Assembly (NCBI GenBank): GCA_012511915.1
Contig: JAAZFB010000383.1
Span: 1-9,785, forward strand
Direction: 5' to 3'
From: Clostridiaceae bacterium
GTDB lineage: Bacteria; Bacillota; Clostridia; Monoglobales; Firm-18
DNA: 9,785 nt
A program made the translations under genes and the position numbers. Every line of letters starts with the position of its first letter. The first letter of the stretch is position 1. Below, piece by piece: positions 1 to 6,938 of the stretch. Under the pieces are notes generated by a model. The model ran no database searches and had not been told where the DNA came from. It saw only the letters and a list, made by a program, of their open reading frames with translations.

Positions 1-2
1 AT

Positions 3-1196
3 GATAATGCCTGCACCATTGACAAGGAAAACAACATGGCAAATACAAGCTCCAATGGGAATGCACGATACATAAGCACAGAAGTGTGGCTTGATAAAAC
101 ACCGCCCAGCATCACTATCAATGCCGACAGCAATGGGTGGTATTCTGCTCCGATAACTATTGATGTAGATGTTTATGATTATCCATCAGCAGGCGGTATT
201 TCCGATAATTCCGGTGTAAAGTCTGCTTGGTATTGCGTGACGGACACCGAAGTTTGTGACAATAACTGGTTGGACTATGATTTTGGTGTTACATTTAATC
301 AAGGCGGCATTTACTATCTGCACATCAAAGCAGTTGATTTTGCGGGCAATGAAGCCATTGCAAGCAAACGTATTATGCTAAACACCAACGCTCAAATCGT
401 AAGCCCTGTTACACCGGCCGATGATGGTTTGCATACCATTTATAACAAGGCAGATGAACTGTATATTGTCAAAAACACAGCCTTTAGCACAAAATATCAT
501 TTCCATGTCAAAGATGATGATATATTCGACACCATTAAAACTGAAATAAGACTTGTAAGCCAGGATAATTCGAAACATTTCAGCCAAGCGGAGGTTGAAA
601 CTGTGCCGAATGGTTTAACCATGCGTGAAGTGATATTTAATATTCCCTACACCATAGCAGACGGTACAATCCTCCCCGACGGTGTTTATACCATGTATGT
701 AAGCCTCAGTGAAGTAAAAAATGACGGAAGTAAGATTAAATCAATCGAGAACGTAATAGGCTGCGAGGTGGTTATCAAGAGAAATGCACCGCCTACCCCT
801 GATATATCGGCAGAGAGTGGCACGGTTGTTATTCACTATCCTGATGAAACCCTTGCAAACAGCTTAAATCGAAGCGATATAAAGGCACTGTATAAGCGAG
901 AATACAAGGCAGTCGTTGACAGCCAACCTGAAACAAACATCTATAAACCCTACACCGCATCTTTCCCGTCTGATGATATGGTGGTGACCGCTCTTTACAC
1001 CGATATGGCGGGGAACATTGCCACAGCATCTAAGCGAATTTACAAAAGCGGCTCAGGCGGTGATGATGGTAGCATTGCAACCGATGGAAATACCGCAACC
1101 ATTGAGGAAAGCCGACCTGCCAACACCTATTACATTGGCACAAGGCGGGATAAGCAAACAGGCATTAACAGCAGTATGCTGAACTTTTTAAATTAA
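3..1196 (+). CDS. Ig-like repeat surface protein, 5' end outside window (partial)
   Basis: This frame is open from the left edge to a TAA at 1194-1196. The ATG at 36 is probably internal, because the codons before it (3-35) continue a similar polar extracellular-type sequence and no ribosome binding site precedes it. The visible ~397 residues are rich in Thr, Asn, Asp and Tyr and contain motifs of bacterial Ig-like beta-sandwich repeats: a WLDKTPPSITI strand near the start, then the related strands AGNEAIASKRI (about nt 345-378) and AGNIATASKRI (about nt 1008-1041), each closing a module. A short Gly/Ser/Asp linker (around nt 1050-1075) leads to a polar C-terminus. No LPXTG motif or C-terminal membrane segment is present, so any anchoring or signal peptide must lie upstream. 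The likely role is a cell-surface or secreted adhesin-like protein encoded by the ICE. The function is inferred from the fold type only. The next gene starts 13 bp downstream. Confidence 0.75.
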   Translation, partial: DNACTIDKENNMANTSSNGNARYISTEVWLDKTPPSITINADSNGWYSAPITIDVDVYDYPSAGGISDNSGVKSAWYCVTDTEVCDNNWLDYDFGVTFNQGGIYYLHIKAVDFAGNEAIASKRIMLNTNAQIVSPVTPADDGLHTIYNKADELYIVKNTAFSTKYHFHVKDDDIFDTIKTEIRLVSQDNSKHFSQAEVETVPNGLTMREVIFNIPYTIADGTILPDGVYTMYVSLSEVKNDGSKIKSIENVIGCEVVIKRNAPPTPDISAESGTVVIHYPDETLANSLNRSDIKALYKREYKAVVDSQPETNIYKPYTASFPSDDMVVTALYTDMAGNIATASKRIYKSGSGGDDGSIATDGNTATIEESRPANTYYIGTRRDKQTGINSSMLNFLN

Positions 1197-1209
1197 CGGA
1201 GGGATAAAA

Positions 1210-1725
1210 TTGAAAAAACCTATAATCATTATTTTAGCGACGGTAACTGTAATTGCCTTGGTTTTTGCAGTTATCTATTTTGGCAATTTGGGGGGCAATA
1301 ACCCTCCGAAAAAGGAAAGCATAGCAGTTACTGCCGAGGACTTGCAAGAGTACCGTCAAAACATCGGTAACAGTATGGACGTTAAGAAAAGCATTGTACT
1401 TATTTTCAACACTCAAGAGGAATGCCAAAACTTTATAAGCAAGCATGGTAATGATGAAAACCCACTCTCGGCAGGACTGGGCATTGCCCCTCAAATGCAG
1501 GACGGATATTACAATGTGGTGGGCAACTCTATTTTTGAAACCATATTTGACAGCTTAGAGGACGGCGAGTATGCTAAAGAGCCGATAGAGTTCGGCGGAG
1601 CATTTTGCTATTTCAAACGTCTTGAAAATTACAGCGTAGTCAATAACGATGAGGATTTAACAGAATTTATCAAACAGGAAAAAAGCATGGAAAGGGGCGA
1701 TGAATTTGATGAAGACGATAATTAG
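1210..1725 (+). CDS. membrane-anchored protein with degenerate parvulin-like ectodomain
   Basis: The start is a TTG at 1210, with GGAGGG at 1198-1203 and a 6-nt gap. The 171-residue product has a Lys-Lys N-terminus, one hydrophobic helix (about residues 4-24) and an extracytoplasmic domain ending in a very acidic tail (EFDEDDN). By eye, residues 57-140 follow the pattern of a PrsA parvulin domain. KKSIVLIF sits where family members have a 'SHILV' strand, and LSAGLG stands in the 'GGDLG' position. Next come a helix ending in SLEDGEYAKEPI (family 'L..GE.s.pV') and GGAFCYFKRLE (family 'GYHIIKV'). The histidine of the SHILV strand is absent, so it may be a non-catalytic chaperone or substrate-binding version. 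A SurA_N-like protein is encoded two genes downstream (4006-4497), and together the two could replace one PrsA foldase. The parvulin assignment is a pattern match without a profile search. A membrane-anchored protein of unknown function is the fallback call. Confidence 0.6.
   Translation: MKKPIIIILATVTVIALVFAVIYFGNLGGNNPPKKESIAVTAEDLQEYRQNIGNSMDVKKSIVLIFNTQEECQNFISKHGNDENPLSAGLGIAPQMQDGYYNVVGNSIFETIFDSLEDGEYAKEPIEFGGAFCYFKRLENYSVVNNDEDLTEFIKQEKSMERGDEFDEDDN
1691..1697 (+). promoter_or_regulatory. ribosome binding site that decides the start of the 1709 gene
   Basis: AAAGGGG lies inside the end of the preceding gene. It is only 2 nt from the ATG at 1700, 8 nt from the TTG at 1706 and 11 nt from the ATG at 1709. 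The two later starts are therefore more plausible, and both give a cleaner signal peptide. Confidence 0.5.
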
Positions 1726-3286
1726 TATGGTACTATCCCTTGTTTTGGTTTTGAGCTTTATTACTGTAAATGCCGAAAATAAAAAAATAGAGTATGAACT
1801 TTGGACAGAATCCCCCTATGTTACAAGCGGACTCACTCACAATGACCTCAACATTTATAGGGCGAAATCCATCAGTGAATTGGACTTATATCCCCTATCA
1901 AGACTTGGAAGTAATTATTATCTTGCAATTTGTGAAGAAAAAACCTCTAATGGAGGATACAACGGAAAAACAAAAACAAGTTATCTTTATAGCTATATTA
2001 TCCTCGTCAATAATGGAGATTTTATTATTATTTCTCAGCAAAGCCTTGGAGAAGAACACTATTGGGACAGAGGCATTGCTATTCAAAATTTAGTTTCAAC
2101 TGTTAGTAATTCAACGTGGTATGCGACACAAAACTCCGAAGTTCCGTATTATGTAATAGAAGCTCAAGGGAAATATTCTAACTATAATTATACCGATTAC
2201 TATGAGCATCTTATCATCACAAGTGGTGGGAGGATATATCGCTTTTCACAAAATGCCGACTATGGGACTGAGGAAAGTGCCACGGCATATAACGGTCTTT
2301 TGTATGCCACAGCTTATAGGTATCGCTCCGGCTCCAGTTATCCATATTATAAAATTGACAACTATAATGCCGCAAGACTAAAGCCATACATTTTTCAAGG
2401 CGGCACAGTAAATTACGGAACTTATATGGATGTAAAGACAAGCGAAATGACCACGGCAAATGGATATTCGATATATAAAGGCTCTTTTGGCTCAAACGTG
2501 TCAACCACAAGCTCAAGTATTATAAGCCAAAACGGGAATACCTTTCCCGATGGACGAAGTGTTTCAGCCAGTTGGATAGGAATGGGAAATTACATCTATG
2601 AAATATGGTACACAATCAAAAATTCTGATGGAACGACAAAATCCCGTGGTCCAACTGGATATGCCACAACATTTTCAAGCTCATTTGACACTTTTGACCT
2701 TATGACCATTGCTGTAAACAACTCAAAGTTTGTGGTATGTGTAAATCAAGTCGGACACTCTTTCATCAAAGAATACTACCGTGTTGCAGTGGTGGAGGAA
2801 ACCATCTCCGGTGAAATTGTAGGCGGTAGCGGTAGTATCGGCACGAAAAACATTACCCCTCCTACCTCAGCAGATACCGAGCCTGTTCAAAGCAGTATTG
2901 ACTTTGCACAGGAGGACTTACCCCTCGGATATAATATCCGAAATAATGTGATTGATAGCGGAAAGCTGGACAGTGGTTTAAGGCAACAGGTAAATACTAT
3001 CAGATTAAACGACATTGTAATACTAAAAAAGAGCGGTTATATTAGCGGTAGTCGAAATACCGGAACTTCACTTTCTTATTACAGTACCTATGATTATAGT
3101 TTTGGCAGTAACTATATCCGCTTCTATACGAACGGTCAAAACTTTCTATGGTATTGTTATTATCCTGAAACCCTAAGTGTGGGTACATACAGCAAGACCT
3201 ATTATATTGGTGATAAAACTGTGTATGTAACGATTAAAGTTATAGCACCGCCTACCAACAACGGAACAACGACGGTGGTATTTTAG
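1709..3286 (+). CDS. secreted protein of unknown function with C-terminal Ig-like region
   Basis: I do not recognise the family. I prefer the ATG at 1709, which gives MKTIISMVLSLVLVLSF; TTG 1706 and ATG 1700 are alternatives in the same frame. The product (~525 residues) begins with a clear signal peptide, probably cut after VNA. The mature protein is rich in Tyr, Ser, Asn and Thr and poor in Cys, and has no transmembrane anchor or sortase motif. A large N-terminal beta-rich region contains strands such as YIILVNNGDFIIIS and HLIITSGGRIYRF. A Gly/Ser then Thr/Pro linker follows (GGSGSIG...TPPTSAD, about nt 2820-2890). The last ~130 residues form a smaller domain ending in strands like KTVYVTIKVIAPP, which looks Ig-like. 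The gene overlaps the end of the preceding one, and the prepilin peptidase gene begins at the base after its stop codon. The composition suits an exported surface or appendage-associated protein, which could be a client of the neighbouring chaperone-like proteins. Confidence 0.75.
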   Translation: MKTIISMVLSLVLVLSFITVNAENKKIEYELWTESPYVTSGLTHNDLNIYRAKSISELDLYPLSRLGSNYYLAICEEKTSNGGYNGKTKTSYLYSYIILVNNGDFIIISQQSLGEEHYWDRGIAIQNLVSTVSNSTWYATQNSEVPYYVIEAQGKYSNYNYTDYYEHLIITSGGRIYRFSQNADYGTEESATAYNGLLYATAYRYRSGSSYPYYKIDNYNAARLKPYIFQGGTVNYGTYMDVKTSEMTTANGYSIYKGSFGSNVSTTSSSIISQNGNTFPDGRSVSASWIGMGNYIYEIWYTIKNSDGTTKSRGPTGYATTFSSSFDTFDLMTIAVNNSKFVVCVNQVGHSFIKEYYRVAVVEETISGEIVGGSGSIGTKNITPPTSADTEPVQSSIDFAQEDLPLGYNIRNNVIDSGKLDSGLRQQVNTIRLNDIVILKKSGYISGSRNTGTSLSYYSTYDYSFGSNYIRFYTNGQNFLWYCYYPETLSVGTYSKTYYIGDKTVYVTIKVIAPPTNNGTTTVVF

Positions 3287-4009
3287 ATGATAGCATTATT
3301 TTTTGTGATTGGCTGTATTTTTGGCAGCTTTATGAATGTAGTATTATCACGAAAGGATTGGTACAAGGGGCGATCGAGATGTGATACTTGCGGATATATC
3401 CTAAAATGGTATGACTTAATTCCTATTATCAGCTTTTGCGCTTTGCGAGGCAAATGCCGAAAATGTCATAGTAAAATTGGTGTTTTGCACCTTGCAAGTG
3501 AAATTTATATGGGTTGTGGTTTTGCGGTAGTTTATGGCTATTTTCAATATGGCGTGATGGCGGCGATGATACAAATTGCCGCCATTATATTTTTAGGGAT
3601 TTATGCCATCAGTGACATAAAAGAATATGCTGTTTCCACCTTGTATCTGTATAGTGGATTGATTACCGTTGCCCTACTTCGCATAGCTAAAATTCTAATG
3701 ACGGGTGATATACAAAAAGCGGTTTTGTTTATCATAGCCTATGCCTTGGTTTATGCAGGCTTTGTGCTGATTGCGAAAAAGGTTCAAAACCATATTGGCG
3801 AGGGTGACTTTGATATTTTTATGCTAATTCTGTTAGCGGTTGGATTTTTCAATGCCCTGCTCTGTACAACAATTGCCTCAGTTGTCGGTACAATCCTGTA
3901 TCTTCCCCTTGTTATAAGCAAAAAGCATGAAAGAACAAAGCAGATACCATTAGCACCGCTCTTGTACATTGGCTATGTAATAACACTTGTAGGAGGGAGT
4001 TTTATTTGA
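3287..4009 (+). CDS. prepilin peptidase (type IV leader peptidase, A24 family)
   Basis: This 240-residue polytopic protein is an aspartyl protease of the GspO/PilD/ComC type. The family cleaves the leader of prepilins at the inner membrane and often N-methylates the new end. Visible family marks are GSFMNVVLSR at residues 13-22, the cytoplasmic domain with two CxxC pairs (C32/C35 and C57/C60) around a WYDLIPIISF segment, and the two expected catalytic aspartates, D110 in SDIKEY and D174 in GEGDFD. Hydrophobic helices lie at about 1-20, 91-109, 115-136, 144-164, 178-200 and 222-240. The ATG directly follows the previous gene's TAG; GGTGG at 3274-3278 is a weak ribosome binding site 8 nt upstream. 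No prepilin with a class III leader is seen in the window, so its substrates are probably encoded upstream in the element. Many Tad-type peptidases (TadV/CpaA) are shorter and lack the CxxC region, which makes this one more PilD/ComC-like. Confidence 0.93.
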   Translation: MIALFFVIGCIFGSFMNVVLSRKDWYKGRSRCDTCGYILKWYDLIPIISFCALRGKCRKCHSKIGVLHLASEIYMGCGFAVVYGYFQYGVMAAMIQIAAIIFLGIYAISDIKEYAVSTLYLYSGLITVALLRIAKILMTGDIQKAVLFIIAYALVYAGFVLIAKKVQNHIGEGDFDIFMLILLAVGFFNALLCTTIASVVGTILYLPLVISKKHERTKQIPLAPLLYIGYVITLVGGSFI

Positions 4010-4497
4010 GAAAAATTTTATACTTTTTGGCAGGCTTTATTCTGTCAAGTACACTTTTTATCTGCTACATAAACTTTTTGCCCGTTGGAAGCATTGACGG
4101 AAAAACCATATACAAATATCAGCTTAATCAAAGGCTTGCTTGGGCAGCAGATAACACCATTAAAAACATCGGTAAGGATTTAGCCTTTGAAAAGGCGATG
4201 TCAGACTTAGGTATTCATGTTAGCGATGCCGAGATCAGCAAGGAATGGGATAGTATGGTCGAGCATTACGGTGGGATAGATGAACTTTGTAAAATTCTTA
4301 TTGACACACGGGGCAATGAGGACAGCTTGAAAAGCAATATTAAAAAAGGTATTTTACAGCAAAAAGCCATCAAACATTTTGCGGCTTCTGTTTTACCGGA
4401 CGAGAACAATATTGATTTTCAAATGGAAGAAGGTGCAAGGCTATATGAAAAGTATATCAAAGAATACGAGGAAAAAGTTGTTATTAAAATTTATTAA
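4006..4497 (+). CDS. membrane-anchored SurA_N / PrsA N-domain-like chaperone
   Basis: The TTG at 4006 overlaps the previous stop codon by 4 bp (TTGA), with AGGAGGG at 3991-3997, so translation is probably coupled. The product is 163 residues with a membrane helix at about 4-24. The Cys at residue 20 is not in a lipobox (LFIC), so this is likely a helical anchor and not the lipid anchor of Bacillus PrsA. From residue 28 it follows the SurA N-terminal chaperone pattern. GSIDGKTIYKYQLNQRL corresponds to 'v.g..it..ef..rl', and LAFEKAMSDLGIHVSDAEI to 'k.lee.a.k.gi.vsdeEi'. A helix at about residues 78-100 precedes an EDSLKSNIKKGILQQKAIKHF helix, the usual last part of the domain. The protein stops where a parvulin domain would begin in PrsA, and no PPIase module follows. 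It probably acts as a holdase for exported ICE proteins outside the membrane. The separate parvulin-like protein at 1210-1725 may be its partner. Confidence 0.75.
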   Translation: MRKILYFLAGFILSSTLFICYINFLPVGSIDGKTIYKYQLNQRLAWAADNTIKNIGKDLAFEKAMSDLGIHVSDAEISKEWDSMVEHYGGIDELCKILIDTRGNEDSLKSNIKKGILQQKAIKHFAASVLPDENNIDFQMEEGARLYEKYIKEYEEKVVIKIY

Positions 4498-4512
4498 CTG
4501 TGGTGATGGCAT

Positions 4513-6276
4513 ATGAAACACGATTACAAAACGGAAGCTTGGCTATGGTTGGCAGGCTCGATCGTAGTTGTTTGGCTTGCCATGCTCTTTGCAAGCAGTT
4601 ATGAGGAAGGGCATAAATTAATTGAGATGCTGGAAAGCATGACAGTATCCCTGCAAATACCATTTTCAATCAAGTGGTCGGATCACACCTTAAAAATTAC
4701 AGCGATTTTCTTGTTTATCTATGCAATGGGCATTGGCTTTTATTACGCCACAAGAGAAAACCGCCGCCCCGGTGTGGAGCATGGATCTGCTAAGTGGGGA
4801 AATGTCCAGCGTATTGTAAAAAGGTATAAAAATCATAAACAGGAAAGCCAAAACCTTATTTTAAGCGAAAATATGCGTTTAGGACTTGATGGAAAGAAAC
4901 ACCGCCGCAACTTAAATGTGTTGGTGGTCGGCGGCTCAGGTAGCGGTAAAACAAGGTTTTACGCAAAACCGAACATTATGCAGTGTAACACCTCTTTTAT
5001 TATTACCGATCCAAAAGCCGAGATTTTAAGAGCAACTTCCCCTCTGCTGATTGAAAAAGGGTATGACATTAAGGTGTTCAATTTGATAAACACTTCACAG
5101 TCAGATGGATACAATCCTTTTGCCTATCTAAATGATGAAATGGATGTGATTAAACTAATTACAAACCTGATTCGCAACACCACACCAAAGAACGCAACTC
5201 AAGGAGAGCCTTTTTGGGAAAGAGCCGAAATTGCTCTTGACACAGCACTCATTTTGTACCTGATGGACAAAGCGCCCCCGGAAGAACAGAATTTTGATAC
5301 AGTCATGTATATGATTGAAAACGGTGCCGCAAGTGAGGAGGACGAAACTTATAAAAGTCCTCTTGATTTGTTATTTGATAGCCTTAGAGAAAAAGAGCCA
5401 AACCATATTGCACTAAGGCAATACAATATATTTAAGCAAGCCGCAGGCAAAACCGCTAAGTCAATTTTAATATCGGCGGCGGTACGCCTTGCGGCTTTTC
5501 AGTTGCCCGAAATCTCACGAATCACATCCTATGACAGCTTAGATTTAGGCAGTACAGGAGAGCGGAAAAAAGCTATATTTTGCGTGATACCGGATAATGA
5601 CAGTTCATTTAACTATCTTGTAGGAATGTTATACACGCAAGCCTTTCAAGAAATATTTTACTGTGCAGACCATAAATATGGCGGTGAGCTTCCTATCCCC
5701 GTTCATTTAATGATGGACGAGTTTGCAAACGTGAGTCTGCCTGAAAACTTTGAAACTTCCCTTGCAACCATGCGTTCAAGGAGAGTGTCCGTTTCCATTA
5801 TCATTCAGAATATGGCACAGCTTAAAGCACTTTTTAAAAATAGCTGGGAAAGCATTGTAGGCAACTGTGACACAATGATATATCTTGGCGGAAACGAGCA
5901 GGCAACTCACGAGTATATTTCAAAAATGCTTGGCAAAGAAACCATTGATACCAGAACAAGGGGTATTACCAAAGGACGGCAAGGCAGCAGTAATACCAAT
6001 TATCAAAACACCGGACGAGAGCTTTTAACCCTTGATGAAGTCCGTCTTTTGGATAACCAAAATTCCCTTATCTTTTTGCGTGGTGAGAGAGCGATGATGG
6101 ATAAAAAATTTGAAATTCTAAAGCATCCAAACATAGGCTATACCTTAGATGGCGGCGGTACCCCCTATCATCACAACATCGATAAAGGGTATGTTCGCAA
6201 AGACATTGATACAAAGAACATAGAAAACATTGAAATTATAGAAGGACTGGAGGAACAATATGATGAAAAAAATTAA
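4513..6276 (+). CDS. virD4: VirD4-like type IV secretion coupling ATPase
   Basis: This 587-residue protein is the coupling protein that brings the relaxase-DNA complex to the conjugation channel. Two N-terminal membrane helices (about 9-28 and 61-79) are followed by the family's HGSAKWG motif (90-96). The Walker A loop is GGSGSGKT at 140-147, with TDPKAE (165-170) shortly after. The Walker B strand is VHLMMDEFAN, with D402 and E403. The C-terminal ATPase half has IIIQNMAQLKALF (429-441) and IYLGGNEQATHEYI (456-469), a usual VirD4/TraG signature, and ends in an acidic tail. The length is normal for ICE VirD4 proteins of Clostridia. The start at ATG 4513 has a weak GGTGAT-type ribosome binding site (4502-4507). 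The stop overlaps the Maff2 gene by 17 bp, so the two are co-translated. It follows the envelope gene cluster after a gap of only 15 bp, which suggests one transcript. Confidence 0.95.
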   Translation: MKHDYKTEAWLWLAGSIVVVWLAMLFASSYEEGHKLIEMLESMTVSLQIPFSIKWSDHTLKITAIFLFIYAMGIGFYYATRENRRPGVEHGSAKWGNVQRIVKRYKNHKQESQNLILSENMRLGLDGKKHRRNLNVLVVGGSGSGKTRFYAKPNIMQCNTSFIITDPKAEILRATSPLLIEKGYDIKVFNLINTSQSDGYNPFAYLNDEMDVIKLITNLIRNTTPKNATQGEPFWERAEIALDTALILYLMDKAPPEEQNFDTVMYMIENGAASEEDETYKSPLDLLFDSLREKEPNHIALRQYNIFKQAAGKTAKSILISAAVRLAAFQLPEISRITSYDSLDLGSTGERKKAIFCVIPDNDSSFNYLVGMLYTQAFQEIFYCADHKYGGELPIPVHLMMDEFANVSLPENFETSLATMRSRRVSVSIIIQNMAQLKALFKNSWESIVGNCDTMIYLGGNEQATHEYISKMLGKETIDTRTRGITKGRQGSSNTNYQNTGRELLTLDEVRLLDNQNSLIFLRGERAMMDKKFEILKHPNIGYTLDGGGTPYHHNIDKGYVRKDIDTKNIENIEIIEGLEEQYDEKN

Positions 6277-6574
6277 AGGTGTTTTAAAATCTCTAAAAGC
6301 ATTAAAAAGAACTCTTATGGTGACAGCTTTCATGTGCAGTATTTTGTCTACCACAGTATTTGCCACCGATCCGTTAAGTGCAATCAACAGCTTATCCACT
6401 TTTATCTTTTCTGCAATTCGGGCAATCGGTATGATTATGCTTGGTTTTGGCATTGTGCAAATCGGGCTATCGCTAAAATCCCATGACGCATCACAAAGGG
6501 CAAACGGGTTTTTAACGTTCTTTGGTGGTGTGGTTATCGCTTTTGCAAAGGATATTTTAGATTTGATTATTTAA
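6260..6574 (+). CDS. Maff2-family small membrane protein (VirB2-like candidate)
   Basis: The 104-residue product starts at ATG 6260 (or 6263), with TGGAGGA at 6248-6254. It begins with a Lys-rich stretch and a hydrophobic segment (about 18-34) with a plausible signal peptidase site after VFA (residue 35). Two further hydrophobic segments follow (about 46-72 and 83-103), separated by the polar loop SLKSHDASQRANG, which is characteristic of Maff2-family proteins of Tn1549/CTn-type elements. The family lies next to virD4 in these ICEs and its function is not firmly established. Its layout (cleaved signal, two membrane helices, short polar loop) is that of VirB2/TrbC pilins, so an inner-membrane or pilin-like subunit of the transfer channel is a reasonable inference. 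The gene overlaps the end of virD4 by 17 bp. Confidence 0.85.
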   Translation: MMKKIKGVLKSLKALKRTLMVTAFMCSILSTTVFATDPLSAINSLSTFIFSAIRAIGMIMLGFGIVQIGLSLKSHDASQRANGFLTFFGGVVIAFAKDILDLII

Positions 6575-6593
6575 GGAATTTGGAGGTCTAACT

Positions 6594-6854
6594 ATGAATC
6601 TTTCTTCGATGAAGTACAAAATCATAACTACTTTCAAAGGAACTCCTACTCAAAAACTTCTGTACGGTTATATGCTTGACCTTGATATGGAAGAGGTTAC
6701 TCTCTCGTTCAACAAAATATCTCGTGATTTAAAGCTGTCAAGACGTGCAGTGATAGACAATATCAATAAATTATGTAAGCTTGGTATCATCAGAAAAATA
6801 CCACGAACCGGTGAGGACGGTGGGAGTTTGGCAAATAAATATAAGCTGATGTAA
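6594..6854 (+). CDS. small winged-helix DNA-binding protein (HTH_36-like)
   Basis: The ATG at 6594 is preceded by GGAGGT at 6582-6587. The 86-residue product is essentially one winged helix-turn-helix domain. TPTQKLLYGYMLDL (about 17-30) is the first helix, and ISRDLKLSRRAVIDNINKL (42-60) is the helix-turn-helix. CKLGIIRKIPRT followed by SLANKYKLM (79-86) gives the wing strands. This matches the HTH_36 pattern of plasmid and phage replication or regulatory proteins ('la..l..s..tv...i..L...Gli'). No partner domain is present, so it is a stand-alone DNA-binding protein. It lies 19 bp after the Maff2 gene and can be transcribed with it. A strong promoter begins 22 bp after its stop, so it may regulate that promoter or the transfer operon. 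That role is inferred from position only. Confidence 0.8.
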   Translation: MNLSSMKYKIITTFKGTPTQKLLYGYMLDLDMEEVTLSFNKISRDLKLSRRAVIDNINKLCKLGIIRKIPRTGEDGGSLANKYKLM

Positions 6855-6876
6855 GGGCCTTTGGTGAAAAAATTGG

Positions 6877-6905
6877 TTGAAAATGGAGGTAGTTTATGTT
6901 ATACT
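6877..6905 (+). promoter_or_regulatory. predicted sigma-A promoter for the 6939 gene
   Basis: The -35 box TTGAAA (6877-6882) and -10 box TATACT (6900-6905) are separated by exactly 17 nt. A TGT directly before the -10 box matches an extended -10 element. Each box has one mismatch to the vegetative consensus. Transcription would start near 6912, giving a leader of about 27 nt before the gene. Confidence 0.7.
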
Positions 6906-6926
6906 AAAGTAAATTAAAGGGCTTAT

Positions 6927-6932
6927 GGAGGT
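6927..6932 (+). promoter_or_regulatory. ribosome binding site setting the start at 6939
   Basis: GGAGGT directly abuts the ATG at 6933, leaving no spacer, but is 6 nt from the in-frame ATG at 6939. The second ATG is therefore the likely start. Confidence 0.75.
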
Positions 6933-6938
6933 ATGCGA

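Noticed and set aside
1210..1290. N-terminus of the 1210 gene as a class III prepilin leader
   Set aside because: There is no Gly or Ala cleavage site followed by Glu at +5. The hydrophobic stretch starts at residue 4 and looks like an ordinary membrane anchor.
1794..2093. 99-codon open frame on the + strand within the secreted protein gene
   Set aside because: It lies wholly inside a longer gene in another frame, has no ribosome binding site and shows no recognisable domain.
2217..2516. 99-codon open frame on the - strand
   Set aside because: Antisense shadow of the secreted protein gene, with no ribosome binding site or domain. The other minus-strand frames were rejected for the same reason.
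4006..4070. Lipoprotein signal in the SurA_N-like protein, as in Bacillus PrsA
   Set aside because: The only Cys in the hydrophobic segment is preceded by LFI, which lacks the Gly, Ala or Ser expected at -1 of a lipobox.
6145..6453. 102-codon minus-strand frame across the virD4/Maff2 junction
   Set aside because: It mirrors two well-supported genes and has no independent support as a coding region.
6885..6890. GGAGGT at 6885-6890 as a ribosome binding site for the ATG at 6897
   Set aside because: It falls inside the predicted promoter spacer, and the frame from that ATG soon stops, so no gene follows.
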